Shown: one piece after another, positions 42,467-51,492 of the stretch
Position numbering within the stretch: position 1 is the stretch's first letter
Layout: each line of letters starts with the position of its first letter
Assembly: GCA_963765135.1 (NCBI GenBank)
Contig: CAVXUX010000002.1
Location: 310,001-374,000 of the forward strand
Direction: 5' to 3'
Length of the DNA: 64,000 bases
DNA from: JACVRW01 sp963765135
GTDB taxonomy: Bacteria > Actinomycetota > Thermoleophilia > Solirubrobacterales > Thermoleophilaceae
Notes under the pieces: generated by a model
The model's input: only the letters and a program-made list of their open reading frames with translations
Told to the model about the DNA's origin: nothing
Database searches by the model: none
Made by a program: the position numbers and the translations under genes

Positions 42467-44965
42467 ATGGCAGATTCGGGCATCGCGACCGCCGAACGAC
42501 AACACACCGCGCGCCGGGCCCTGGCATGGTTCGCCGCCCGCCCCGCGCTCGCCGCCGCGATCATCTTCGCGGTCCTGTCGATCGCCATGGTCGGGCAGGG
42601 GCTCACGCCCGGCCGGTCGTTCTCGAGCTCGGACCTGCTGTACGCAAACGCGCCGTGGAAGGACGCTCGCCCGGACTACGTGGAGGGGCTGGGCTCGAAC
42701 TTCGAGCTGGCCGACGCGGTGGTGGTCTTCCAGCCGTTCCACCAGTACACCCGCGAGCGCCTGCCGGAGCTGCCGCTCTGGAACCCGTACATCTCGGGCG
42801 GCCGGCCCTATCTCGCCAACGCCCAGTCCGCGATCTTCTCGCCGTTCAGCTGGCCCGCCTACATCCTGCCCTTCTGGTGGTCGCTCGGCTTCATAGCCGC
42901 GCTGAAGCTGTTCCTGGGGGCGTTCGGGACCTACCTGCTGGGGCGCGTGCTCGGCATGCGCTTCGGCGGGGCGCTGATCGCGGGGCTGGTGTTCGCCTTC
43001 GGCACGTTCTTCATCGTCTGGCTGTCGTGGCCGCTGACCAACATCTTCCCGCTGCTCCCGTGGCTGTTCATCCTGTCCGAGCTGCTGGTGCGGCGCCCCG
43101 ACCCGTTGCCGGCGGCCGGCCTCGCGGGGCTGGTGGCGCTCACCTACTTCGGCGGCCACCCCGAGACGACGTTCCACGCGCTGTTCGCCACGATCGTCTT
43201 CTTCGCGTTCCGGCTGCTGCTGCGCGCCCGCTCGGAGCGCTCGGCCGCGCGCGAGCTGGTGCGCCCGACGGTCACGTTCGGCTTGGCGTTCGTCGTCGGC
43301 ACCGCCATCGCCGCGGTGATGCTGCTGCCGTTCTTCGAGCTGCTGCTCAACTCCGGCGACCTCGACCGCCGACAGGGCGAGCCATCGGGGTTCTGGCCGC
43401 GCAAGTACCTGGGCGCGCTGTTCCTGCACGACTACTGGGGCCGGCCTACGCAGCAGTCGGACATCGACCCGTTCATGCAGATCCGCGGCTGGTACGCGGG
43501 CGGGCTGACGCTGATCCTGGCCAGCGCGGCGCTGATCCTGCGCCCGACCGCGACCCGAGTGGCCGTCGCGGTGTACGGCGTCTTCGCGGCGTCGATGGTC
43601 GTCGGGACCGGCCCTGCCTTCGACCTGCTCACCGAGTACGCGCCCGGCTTCAACAGCGCGCACAACCAGCGCATGCTGATCTACGCGCTGTTCGGGCTGG
43701 CGCTGCTGGCCGGCTGGGGCCTGGACGACCTGAGCGGGCGCGCCGTCGAGGGGCGCCGCCGGACGCTCGTGCTGGGCGCGGCGACGCTGATCTTCCTCGT
43801 GCCGTTCGTCTGGATGATCGGCGCCGGGACGCTGACCACCGACGGGCTCAAGAAGGCGCTCGAGGTGGCCTGGGGCTTCGCCGACCCGCCACCGGTGAAC
43901 CCCTTCGACACCCACGACGCCTCTGTCGGCAACGTCGTGCGCATGAGCTCGCTGCTGCAGTGGATCCCCTTGGCCGGGGCCGCGCTGGTGCTGGTGGCGC
44001 TGCGCCTGCGCCGGGTGCGGCCCCTGCACGCGGCGGTGTTCGTCGCGCTGGCGTTCAGCCTGCTCGCGGTCGACCTGTTCAGGGCGAACATGGGCTTCAA
44101 CCCGGCGATCCCGACCGCGGACGCGGCTATGCCGGAGACCGGCGCGATCCGCTATCTCGAGCGCCAGCGGCCCAACCGCTTCGTCGGCCTGGCCACGCAG
44201 TTCTCGTTCCAGCCGCTGCCGCCCGACATGTCGATGCGCTTCGGCCTGTTCGACGCGCGTGGCTACGACTACCCGGCTGAGAAGCGCTACGACCGCCTCT
44301 GGCGCCGCAACGTCGCGCCCGGCGTGCCCGACTTCACGCAGCCGATCGTGCTCGCCACGGCCACGCCGGCCGCGATCCGCGCGCTCAGCCTGCTGAGCGT
44401 GACCGACTTCCTCCAGGACCCCGAGGAGGACCCGCTCGAGGCGCCCGGACTGGAGCTCGCCTACGACCGGGCCGACGGCCGCGTGTACCGCAACCCCGCC
44501 GCGCTGCCGCGCGTGTTCCTGGTCGGGCGCCAGCAGACGGTCGCCGGCGAGGACGAGGCGCTGCGGACCGTGACCGCGCCCGGCTTCGACGGCCGTAACG
44601 TGGCCGTGACCGAGGAGGCGGTGCCCGGGATCCCGCAGAGCGGGAACGGCAGCGCCGGGACCGCCGAGTTCGTCTCGTACGAGCCGGAGCGGGTCGTGGC
44701 TAAGGCGACCGCTTCGCGGCGCAGCCTGCTGGTGCTCACAGACGTGCACTTCCCGGGCTGGAAGGCCACGGTGGACGGGCGCTCGGTGCCGATCGAGCGG
44801 GTCGACTACCTGCTGCGCGGCGTCGTCGTGCCGCCGGGCACCCACACGGTCGAGTTCAGCTACGAGCCGGCCAGCTTCCGGGCCGGCTGGATCATCGCCG
44901 TGCTCGGCCTGCTCGCCGCGCTGGGGGCGGTCGTCGTCGGCCTGCGCCGGCGCGGACGGGGTTAG
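42467..44965 (+). CDS. YfhO-like large membrane protein (copy 1)
   Basis: An 832-residue protein with about 12-13 helices in the first 520 residues and an extracytoplasmic C-terminal domain. Family marks: an opening helix, GQGLTPGRSFSSSDLLYANAPW, PLWNPYISGGRPYLANAQSAIFSPF, YFGGHPETTFHALFA, FLHDYWGRPTQQSDIDPF, FNSAHNQRMLIYALFGLALLAGWGLDDL. Near the C-terminus are DVHFPGWKATVDGRSVPIERVDYLLRGVVVPPGTHTVEFSYEP and a last helix. YfhO-type proteins are GT-C-like enzymes linked to glycosylation of lipoteichoic acid and other surface polymers in Firmicutes. ATG 42467 is chosen; GTG 42383 would add 28 less conserved residues. A paralogue follows directly. Confidence 0.82.
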   Translation: MADSGIATAERQHTARRALAWFAARPALAAAIIFAVLSIAMVGQGLTPGRSFSSSDLLYANAPWKDARPDYVEGLGSNFELADAVVVFQPFHQYTRERLPELPLWNPYISGGRPYLANAQSAIFSPFSWPAYILPFWWSLGFIAALKLFLGAFGTYLLGRVLGMRFGGALIAGLVFAFGTFFIVWLSWPLTNIFPLLPWLFILSELLVRRPDPLPAAGLAGLVALTYFGGHPETTFHALFATIVFFAFRLLLRARSERSAARELVRPTVTFGLAFVVGTAIAAVMLLPFFELLLNSGDLDRRQGEPSGFWPRKYLGALFLHDYWGRPTQQSDIDPFMQIRGWYAGGLTLILASAALILRPTATRVAVAVYGVFAASMVVGTGPAFDLLTEYAPGFNSAHNQRMLIYALFGLALLAGWGLDDLSGRAVEGRRRTLVLGAATLIFLVPFVWMIGAGTLTTDGLKKALEVAWGFADPPPVNPFDTHDASVGNVVRMSSLLQWIPLAGAALVLVALRLRRVRPLHAAVFVALAFSLLAVDLFRANMGFNPAIPTADAAMPETGAIRYLERQRPNRFVGLATQFSFQPLPPDMSMRFGLFDARGYDYPAEKRYDRLWRRNVAPGVPDFTQPIVLATATPAAIRALSLLSVTDFLQDPEEDPLEAPGLELAYDRADGRVYRNPAALPRVFLVGRQQTVAGEDEALRTVTAPGFDGRNVAVTEEAVPGIPQSGNGSAGTAEFVSYEPERVVAKATASRRSLLVLTDVHFPGWKATVDGRSVPIERVDYLLRGVVVPPGTHTVEFSYEPASFRAGWIIAVLGLLAALGAVVVGLRRRGRG

Positions 44966-44966
44966 G

Positions 44967-47435
44967 GTGCTGCGGCGGCACCCGGCGGCCGCGGCCGCGC
45001 TCATCTACGCCGTCCTGTCGCTGCTGATGTTCGTGCCCGGGCTGGTGCCGGGCCGGACGCTGTCGGCGTCGGACTTCCTCTGGACGTCGAGCCCGTGGCA
45101 GTCGTCGGTGCCGGAGGGCGTGCCGTCGCCGTTCGGCTCCAACCGCGAGCAGGCCGACTCGGTCCAGGTGTTCCAGCCGTTCCTCGAGACGACCCGCGAC
45201 CGGTTGCCCGACATCCCGCTCTGGAACCCCTACCTGATGGCCGGTCGGCCCTACCTGGCGAATGCCCAGTCGGCGATCTTCTCGCCGTTCAACCTGCCCG
45301 GCTACGTGCTGCCGCTGTGGCGCTCGCTGGCGCTGATCGCGGCGCTCAAGATCTTCGTCTCGGCGTTCGGCATGTTCCTGCTGGCGCGGGCGCTTGCGAT
45401 GCGGTGGGGCGGGGCGATGGTGGCCGGAACCGTCTTCGGCTTCAGCATGTGGATGGTCACCTGGGTGTCGTGGCCGACGGTCAGCGTCTGGGCGTTCCTG
45501 CCGTGGATCTGCCTGATGACCGAGTTGCTGCTGCGCCGCCCCGGGCCGCTGCCGTTCGCCGGGCTGGCGGGCTTCGTGGCGTTGCAGTACTTCGGTGGGC
45601 ACCCGGAGTCGTGCTTCCACACGCTGCTGTTCGCGGTGCTGTTCTGGATCGTGCGGGTGGTGGCGCTGCGCCCGCCGAACCTGCGTGCCGTCGGTTTGCA
45701 GGCGCTTGCGTTCGGGGGCGCTCTGCTCGCGGGCACGGCGCTGGCGGCGATCACGCTTGTGCCGTTCCTGGAGCTGGTCGGGCGCTCGGTCGACTCCGAC
45801 GTGCGCTCGTTCCTGGGCGCGTCGCACGGGCCGCGCCGCTACCTGTTCGGGCTGTTCGTCCACGACTACTGGGGCCGCCAGACGCGCACGCCGATCGAGT
45901 TCCCGTCGGCGATGGAGGAGAACGCCTACTACGTGGGCGCGCTGACGCTGATGCTGTCGATCGCCGCGCTGGTGGCGCGCCCGCGCGGGCAGCGCGTGGC
46001 GTTCGCGGTGCTCGGCGTGGCCGCGCTCGCGATGGCGACCGGCATCCAGCCGCTGTTCGACGTGCTCACCCAGCTGCCGGGCTTCAGCACCGCCCACAAC
46101 TCGCGGCTGGCGGTGATCTTCGTGTTCTGCTTCGCGCTGCTGGCCGGCTGGGGGCTCGACGAGCTGACCGAGGACGTCGTCGCCCGGCGCCGTTTGCTCG
46201 TCGGCGTCTGCGCGGCGCTGGTGGCGTTCCCGCTGGTCGTGATGGCGGCCAAGGGGACGCTCGCGCCGGGCCGCTTCGGCGACGCGCTGAAGGTCGCCTG
46301 GGGGTTCTCGGATCCGCCCAGCTTCGTCCCCAAGGCGATCAGCAACGAGGCGACGCTCTCCAACCTCAACGTGGCGGGGCCGCCGGAGGCGCTCAAGGAG
46401 GTCGTCCGGCTGGCGTCGCTGCTCGAGTGGCTGGTGGTCGCCGCGCTCGCGTTCGCGCTGATCGCCCTGCGGGTGTGGGGGCGGGTCGGGGCGACCGCGT
46501 TCGTGGCGCTGGCGCTGCTGCTGCTCGGTGGCGACCTGTTCAAGGCGGGGATGGGCTACAACCCGGGCATCCCGGTCGACCATGCCGAGCAGCCGGCGAC
46601 CGGCGCGATTCGCTATCTCCAGTCCCAGCTGCCGGACCGCTTCGTGGGGCTCGACGCCACCAACACGGAGGCGCGGCTGCCCCCGATGGCGCCGGACGTG
46701 GCGATGCGCTACGGGCTCTACGACGCGCGCGGCTACGACTACCCGATCGAGCGCCGCTACGACCGCTTCTGGAAGGAGAACGTGGCCGGCAAGCCGGAGT
46801 GCCTGTACGCGTTCTGCCCGCAGACGGCGGGGTTCAGCGACAAGGCGCTGAGGGCGCTCGGCCTGCTCGGCGTGGGGCACCTGCTCCAGGACGTGCGCGA
46901 CGACCCGCTCGACGTCGAGGGCGCGCGGCTCGCCTACGACGGCGCCGACGCCCGCGTCTACACCAACCCGCACGCGCTGCCGCGGGCGTTCCTGGTCGGC
47001 GGGCAGGCCGTGATGCCGGACGACGAGCAGGCGTACGCCGCGGTCACGTCGGCGGAGTTCGAGCCGCGGGCGGTGGCGGTCACGCACGAGCCGGCGCCGG
47101 GGGTGGCGACCGCCCCGGCTGCGTCGCCGCCCGGCACCGCGAAGATCAGCGAGTACGAGGACGAGCGCGTGGTCGTCGAGGCGAGCGCTCGCCGCCCGTC
47201 GCTGCTCGTCCTAACGGACAGCTGGGCGCCCGGGTGGAAGGCGAAGGTCGACGGCCGCGACGCCGACGTGCAGCGGGTCGACTACCTGATCCGCGGGGTG
47301 GCGGTGCCGGCCGGGCAGCACACGGTCGAGTTGCGCTACGAGCCGGCCACCTGGACGTGGGGCTGGGCGATCAGCCTGATCACCCTGCTCGGGTTGGTGG
47401 CGGCGGTGCTGGTCGGCTGGCGGCGGAGGCGCTGA
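44967..47435 (+). CDS. YfhO-like large membrane protein (copy 2)
   Basis: An 822-residue paralogue of the preceding protein, beginning at GTG 44967 one base after its stop. Shared marks in order: LVPGRTLSASDFLWTSSPW, PLWNPYLMAGRPYLANAQSAIFSPF, YFGGHPESCFHTLLFAV, FVHDYWGRQTRTPIEFPS, FSTAHNSRLAVIFVFCFALLAGWGLDEL, MRYGLYDARGYDYPIERRYDRFW, DSWAPGWKAKVDGRDADVQRVDYLIRGVAVPAGQHTVELRYEP. Similarity along the full length and the tandem arrangement show a gene duplication. The acidic residues after helix 1 are kept in both copies, so both may be active, possibly on different sugars. Confidence 0.82.
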   Translation: MLRRHPAAAAALIYAVLSLLMFVPGLVPGRTLSASDFLWTSSPWQSSVPEGVPSPFGSNREQADSVQVFQPFLETTRDRLPDIPLWNPYLMAGRPYLANAQSAIFSPFNLPGYVLPLWRSLALIAALKIFVSAFGMFLLARALAMRWGGAMVAGTVFGFSMWMVTWVSWPTVSVWAFLPWICLMTELLLRRPGPLPFAGLAGFVALQYFGGHPESCFHTLLFAVLFWIVRVVALRPPNLRAVGLQALAFGGALLAGTALAAITLVPFLELVGRSVDSDVRSFLGASHGPRRYLFGLFVHDYWGRQTRTPIEFPSAMEENAYYVGALTLMLSIAALVARPRGQRVAFAVLGVAALAMATGIQPLFDVLTQLPGFSTAHNSRLAVIFVFCFALLAGWGLDELTEDVVARRRLLVGVCAALVAFPLVVMAAKGTLAPGRFGDALKVAWGFSDPPSFVPKAISNEATLSNLNVAGPPEALKEVVRLASLLEWLVVAALAFALIALRVWGRVGATAFVALALLLLGGDLFKAGMGYNPGIPVDHAEQPATGAIRYLQSQLPDRFVGLDATNTEARLPPMAPDVAMRYGLYDARGYDYPIERRYDRFWKENVAGKPECLYAFCPQTAGFSDKALRALGLLGVGHLLQDVRDDPLDVEGARLAYDGADARVYTNPHALPRAFLVGGQAVMPDDEQAYAAVTSAEFEPRAVAVTHEPAPGVATAPAASPPGTAKISEYEDERVVVEASARRPSLLVLTDSWAPGWKAKVDGRDADVQRVDYLIRGVAVPAGQHTVELRYEPATWTWGWAISLITLLGLVAAVLVGWRRRR

Positions 47436-47437
47436 GC

Positions 47438-49496
47438 ATGGCCGTGGGCATCGTGCTGGCCGGCGCCGCCCTGGTCGCGGTGTCGGTCTTCCTGCCCCAG
47501 GACGCGCCGACCGGCGGCTCGCTCTGGGCGGACGGCACCGGTTGGCTCTGGATCGCGGTGGCCGGGCTGGCGGCGTGGCTGACGCTGCGAGCGCGCGGGC
47601 GCGGCGGCTGGTCTTGGGCGGGGCTGGCGCTGGGCGGCCTGGCCGTGCTGGCTGCGTTCGGGATGGCGCGCCACGAGGCCTACGACTCGGTCGAGGCGGG
47701 CCTCCTGGCGCTCGTGGTGGGGGGGCTGGTGATGATGGCCGGCTGGGCGATCGGCTTCCGCGACGTGCGTCCGACGATCGCCGGGCTGGGCGCGTGGAGC
47801 GAGCTGCCGCAGAAGCTGCGCGAGGCCCGGCCGCCGGCCGCCGCACCGCTTCGGCTCGCCCGCTTCGACCTCCGCTCGCCCACGATTTGGTCGCTCGCGC
47901 TCTACGGCGCCCTCTCCCTCGTCTTCTTCGCCTGGCCCCTGCGCCATGGGTTCGGCTCGACGCTGATCGCCTCGAACACGATCGACCCGAGCATCTACAC
48001 CTGGTTCTACGAGTGGTGGCCCTGGGCGCTCGTGCACGGCCACAACCCGTTCCTGACCGACTTCATCCTGGTCCCGGAGGGCTACAACCTGAGCTGGGTG
48101 ACCGCGGTGCCCGGCCCGAGCTTCCTGGCCGCGCCGGTCACGTTCGCGCTGGGGCCGGTCGTGACGCTACAACGTCCTCGCGGTCGCGGCCCCCGCCGTC
48201 AGCGCCTGGACCGCCTTCCTGCTCTGCCGGCACGTGTCCGGTGCCACTGCGCCCTCGTTGCTCGCCGGCTACCTGTACGGGTTCTCGCCCTACATGCTGC
48301 GGATGCTCCAGGGGGCTCCGCACCTGTACTTCGTCGCGCTGATCCCGCTGTTCGTGCTGCTGGTGCTGTGGCGGCTCGAGGGGCGCATCTCGGAGCGCCT
48401 GCTGTTCGGGGCGGTGGCGGTCGGCCTGGCGGTGCAGTTCTTCACCAGCAACGACGTGCTCGTTACGTTCACGATCTTCGCGGCGATCGCGCTGGCGCTG
48501 GCGTTCGCGCTGTTCGTGGAGCGCCGGCCGCTGCTGCTGCGCACGGCCGGGGTGATCGTCGCCGGCTACCTGGGGGCGGCCGTGCTCGCGACACCGGCGC
48601 TCTTCCACATGCTCTTCCACGGGCACACGACGCCCGAGCAGAACACGCCGCTGTACGCCAACGACCTCGTCTCCTGGGTCGTCCCGGACTCGTCGCTGCT
48701 GGTGGCCGAGACGCACCGGATCAACGGCACGCCGCCGCAGTACGGCGGGCTCGCGTACTTCGGGGTGCCGCTGCTGCTGCTGGCGGGGTGGTACGCGTGG
48801 CGCAACCGCGGCAGCCGAACGGCGCGCCTGCTGGTGCTCTGCTTCGCGATCCCGGCCCTGTGCGGGCTGGGGCACCGGCTGACCGTCGACGGGGACGTGA
48901 CCAGGCTCGGGCTGCCGTGGAGCGTCGTCGACCGGCTGCCCGGCATCGAGCTGCTGGTGCCCCAGCGCTTCACGCTCTACGCGTTCCTGGCGGCGGCGCT
49001 GATCGTGGCGCTGGCGCTGAGCGGCCGGCCGCGCCTGCCGGCGTGGGGCCTCGGGCTGCTGGCGGTGGTGGCGATCGTGCCATGGCTCGGCAGCGCCTAC
49101 TGGAAGGCGCCGGTCTACACGCCGGCGTTCTTCACGACCGGCGAGTACCGCAGCCAGCTGAGCGAGAACGACCGGGTGCTGCCGCTGCCGATCATCGGCG
49201 ACAGCATGCGCTGGCAGGCGGAGGAGGACTTCCCCTTCAAGCTGGTCGGCGGCGGAGTCGGAGCGTTCCCGAAGGGCTACACGCGCTACCCGGCGTTCGG
49301 GATGCTGATCAGCGGCGAGGCGGGCCCCAACGCGGCGGCGGAGATGCGCCGCTTCGTGCGTGCCAAGGGCGTGACGGCGGTGGTGGCGGAGAAGAACAGC
49401 ATCGGCCCAGGGCGCGAGCGGATGCTGGCGAGCTTGGGGGTGGAGCCGGTGGATATCGGAGGCGTGCTGGTGTACCGGCTACGCCCAGCCCCCTAG
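47438..49496 (+). CDS. large polytopic membrane protein, GT-C-like (one frameshift)
   Basis: ATG 47438 follows the YfhO-like stop by 2 bases. The first 125 residues hold four helices (VGIVLAGAALVAVSVFLP, LWIAVAGLAAWLTLRA, WAGLALGGLAVLAAFGMA, LLALVVGGLVMMAGWAI) that look like an added module. A second part starts LALYGALSLVFFAWPLRHGF with SNTIDPSIYTWFYEWWPWALVHGHNPFLTDFILVPEGYNLSW. After a one-base shift near 48170 it continues AWTAFLLCRHVSG, LAGYLYGFSPYMLRMLQGAPHLYFVAL, VLPLPIIGDSMRWQAEEDFPFKLVGG and a soluble C-terminal domain ending DIGGVLVYRLRPAP. The architecture resembles YfhO/GT-C proteins, but I do not recognise a named family. It probably takes part in extracytoplasmic glycan modification. 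Confidence 0.65.
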
Positions 49497-49509
49497 GGCG
49501 GCCCAAAGC

Positions 49510-49560
49510 GAGTGTGGGCACTAGTTCCGGTAAATATCACCGGAAGTAGGGCCCACACTC
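49510..49560. terminator. long hairpin between convergent genes (candidate bidirectional terminator)
   Basis: Arms GAGTGTGGGC (49510-49519) and GCCCACACTC (49551-49560) enclose a second stem TTCCGGT (49525-49531)/ACCGGAA (49539-49545) with the loop AAATATC. The intermediate ACTAG/GTAGG adds three more pairs and two mismatches. No T-run follows on either strand, so it is not a classical intrinsic terminator. It lies just past the stop at 49496, and it contains the last codons and stop (49521-49523) of the minus-strand gene. Confidence 0.65.
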
Positions 49561-50786
49561 GGCTCAACCGCGCCCGAGCCGCGCCGCACGCGCGAGCTGA
49601 GCGCCACCACGCCGGCGCCCGCCAGCACCACGAACGGAATCTCGGCCAGATACCGCAGCCGCAGCGACGTGTAGGTCGCCATCGCGACCAGGCAGACCAC
49701 CCCGATCGGCGCCAGCAGCACCAGCAACGGCCGCCTGCGCCGCCTCAGCGCCACGACTCCCACAACCGCCAGCGGCACCAGCGCGTAGTAGAAGAAGATC
49801 CCGATCCGCAGCACGGTCTCGCTGCGCCCCGGGTCGGGGAAGCGGAACGGGTCGTAGAAGCTCCAGGTTCCGAGCAGACGGGCTCCCATCACCACCGGCA
49901 GCCGGCCGGCGTGGTCGCGCGCGTAGTCGAGTCCGTGGTCGCTCAGCTTCGAGGCCTGCTCCGCCTCGTCGCCCGTCACGACCGGGGCGCACTCCGGCAC
50001 GAGATACCCGAGGTAGCGCCCGTGGTAGGTCTGGTCGCAGTTCGTCCACGCCAGCAGCGCGCCGTCGTTCGTGGACAGCAGCGGACGGTCGAATACCGAC
50101 CAGTTGCGGATCACCCACGGCGCCAGCACCACCGCACACGCCGCCACGATCGCGCCGAGGCGCAGCCAGCGCCCGCGCCCGCCCGGCCCTCGCCACGCGA
50201 GCGGCAGCCCCAGCAGCGGCAGCAGCAGCAGCGCCTCCGATCGGGTCAGCGTCGCCAGCGCGATCCCAACCCCGACCAGCGCCGCCCGCCACACCGCCGG
50301 CCGCTCGCCGAGGTCCCAGGCGACCACCAGCGTGAACGCCACGATCGGCCCGTACAGGGTCTCGGCCAGCAGCGCCCCGTCCACGGCGATCATCAGCGGA
50401 TAGATGGCCGCGATCGCCGCCGCGACCAGCCCGAGCGCGGCGCCGCCGACGCGCCGCCCGAGCAGCCCGACCCCCAGCACGGTCAGCCCTCCGAACAGCG
50501 CACCCAGCAGGCGCCAGCCGGTGTCGCCGTCGATGCCGAGCTTGATCGCCCCGGCCAGCACGACCGGATAGGCGGGCGGGTGCTGCGCGCTCGTGACCAG
50601 GTGGATCTCCGGCGCGCCCACCGCGGCCACGATCCCGTTCCCGAGGCTGATGTTCTGGGCCGCGACCGCGTACCAGAACGAGTCGCTCAGGCCGCCGGTC
50701 TCGGGCGCGACGAACAGCGTGTGCAGGACGCGCAGCGCCACCGCGCCGACCACGATCAGGCCCAGCCTCACGCGGAACGAGCGCAT
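49521..50786 (-). CDS. glycosyltransferase family 39-like (ArnT-like) membrane protein
   Basis: A 421-residue intact GT-C protein: FRVRLGLIVVGAVALRVLHTLFVAP, then SDSFWYAVAAQNISLGNGI, SAQHPPAYPVVLAGAIKL (H-P-P), LVAAAIAAIYPLMIAVDGALLAETLYGPIVAFTLVVAWDL, ATLTRSEALLLLPLLGLPLAW and VVLAPWVIRNWSVFDRPLLSTNDGALLAWTNCDQTYHG, a segment also found in its paralogues at 40420 and 51482. About ten helices; it ends with a short soluble tail VEPSVGPTSGDIYRN that is encoded inside the hairpin at 49510-49560. It probably transfers a sugar from a polyprenyl-phosphate donor outside the membrane. It is the last gene of a three-gene operon with the GT2 at 50791 (4-base gap). Confidence 0.85.
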   Translation of the reverse strand: MRSFRVRLGLIVVGAVALRVLHTLFVAPETGGLSDSFWYAVAAQNISLGNGIVAAVGAPEIHLVTSAQHPPAYPVVLAGAIKLGIDGDTGWRLLGALFGGLTVLGVGLLGRRVGGAALGLVAAAIAAIYPLMIAVDGALLAETLYGPIVAFTLVVAWDLGERPAVWRAALVGVGIALATLTRSEALLLLPLLGLPLAWRGPGGRGRWLRLGAIVAACAVVLAPWVIRNWSVFDRPLLSTNDGALLAWTNCDQTYHGRYLGYLVPECAPVVTGDEAEQASKLSDHGLDYARDHAGRLPVVMGARLLGTWSFYDPFRFPDPGRSETVLRIGIFFYYALVPLAVVGVVALRRRRRPLLVLLAPIGVVCLVAMATYTSLRLRYLAEIPFVVLAGAGVVALSSRVRRGSGAVEPSVGPTSGDIYRN

Positions 50787-50790
50787 CGCG

Positions 50791-51492
50791 TCAGCGACGC
50801 AGCGGGCGCAGGCGGCAGCGCACGAGGGTGGCGATCGTGCGCACCCCGTCGCGCGTGGTGAGCTTCTTGCCCTCCTCGAAGCTGCGGGCGCGGTAGCTGA
50901 TCGGCACCTCGTAGATGCGCTCGCCGTGCTGGATCAGCCGCGCCGCGATCTCCGGCTCGATCGTGAAGCCGTTCTCGCGCAGCCCCAGCTCCCTGAAGAT
51001 GTCCGTGCGGATCGCCTTGAAGCACGTCATCAGGTCGTGCAGGTAGACGTTGAACAGCACGTTCGCCGCGAGCGTCACGAAGCGGTTGCCCATCACGTAC
51101 AGGAACGAGTGGCTCGTGTACCCGTCGAACACGCGCACGCCGAACGAGGCGTTGGTGAGACCCTCGCGCAGCGGCTCCACCAGCGGAATCAGCTCCCCGG
51201 CCTTGTACTCCAGGTCGGCATCGAAGATCACGGAGAAGCGCCCCGTGGCGTGGCCGAGGGCCGTGCGCACGGCGCCGCCCTTGCCCTGGTTGCGCTCGTG
51301 GTAGTGGATGTGCGCCCAAGCCGGCCAGGGATACGACCGCAGGAAGTCGCGCGTGCCGTCGGTCGAGCCGTCGTCGACGACGATCAGCTCGACCGAAAAC
51401 GGCCACTCGGTTCCGAACACGTCGTCGAGCGCCTTGCCGATGCGGTCGGACTCGTTGAAGACCGGCATGAGGATGGTCAGCTCAGGGGGCAT
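50791..51492 (-). CDS. glycosyltransferase family 2, polyprenyl-phosphate sugar synthase-like
   Basis: A 233-residue GT-A enzyme: LTILMPVFNESDRIGKALDDVF, VELIVVDDGSTDGTRDFL, HYHERNQGKGGAVRTALGHATGRFSVIFDADLEYKAGELIPL (DAD), VRVFDGYTSHSFLYVMGNRFVTLAANVLFNVYLHDLMTCFKAIRTDIFREL, ENGFTIEPEIAARLIQHGERIYEVPISYRARSFEEGKK. The segment DLMTCFKAIR and the ending are typical of DPM1/ALG5-like synthases. It lies between two GT39-like genes with a 10-11 base overlap upstream and a 4-base gap downstream. That arrangement suggests the donor lipid made here serves both flanking GT-C enzymes. Confidence 0.87.
   Translation of the reverse strand: MPPELTILMPVFNESDRIGKALDDVFGTEWPFSVELIVVDDGSTDGTRDFLRSYPWPAWAHIHYHERNQGKGGAVRTALGHATGRFSVIFDADLEYKAGELIPLVEPLREGLTNASFGVRVFDGYTSHSFLYVMGNRFVTLAANVLFNVYLHDLMTCFKAIRTDIFRELGLRENGFTIEPEIAARLIQHGERIYEVPISYRARSFEEGKKLTTRDGVRTIATLVRCRLRPLRR

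Noticed and set aside
42299..45004. Open frame of 901 codons on the minus strand
   Set aside because: Antisense shadow of the YfhO-like gene, with Q/H/R/D-rich low-complexity translation typical of antisense high-GC frames.
45095..49549. Open frame of 1,484 codons on the plus strand across the second YfhO-like gene and the next gene
   Set aside because: Composition is R/A/G/P-rich with no family motifs in its first half; it is the +1 shadow of the real gene in high-GC DNA. Only its part from 47438 coincides with a true gene.
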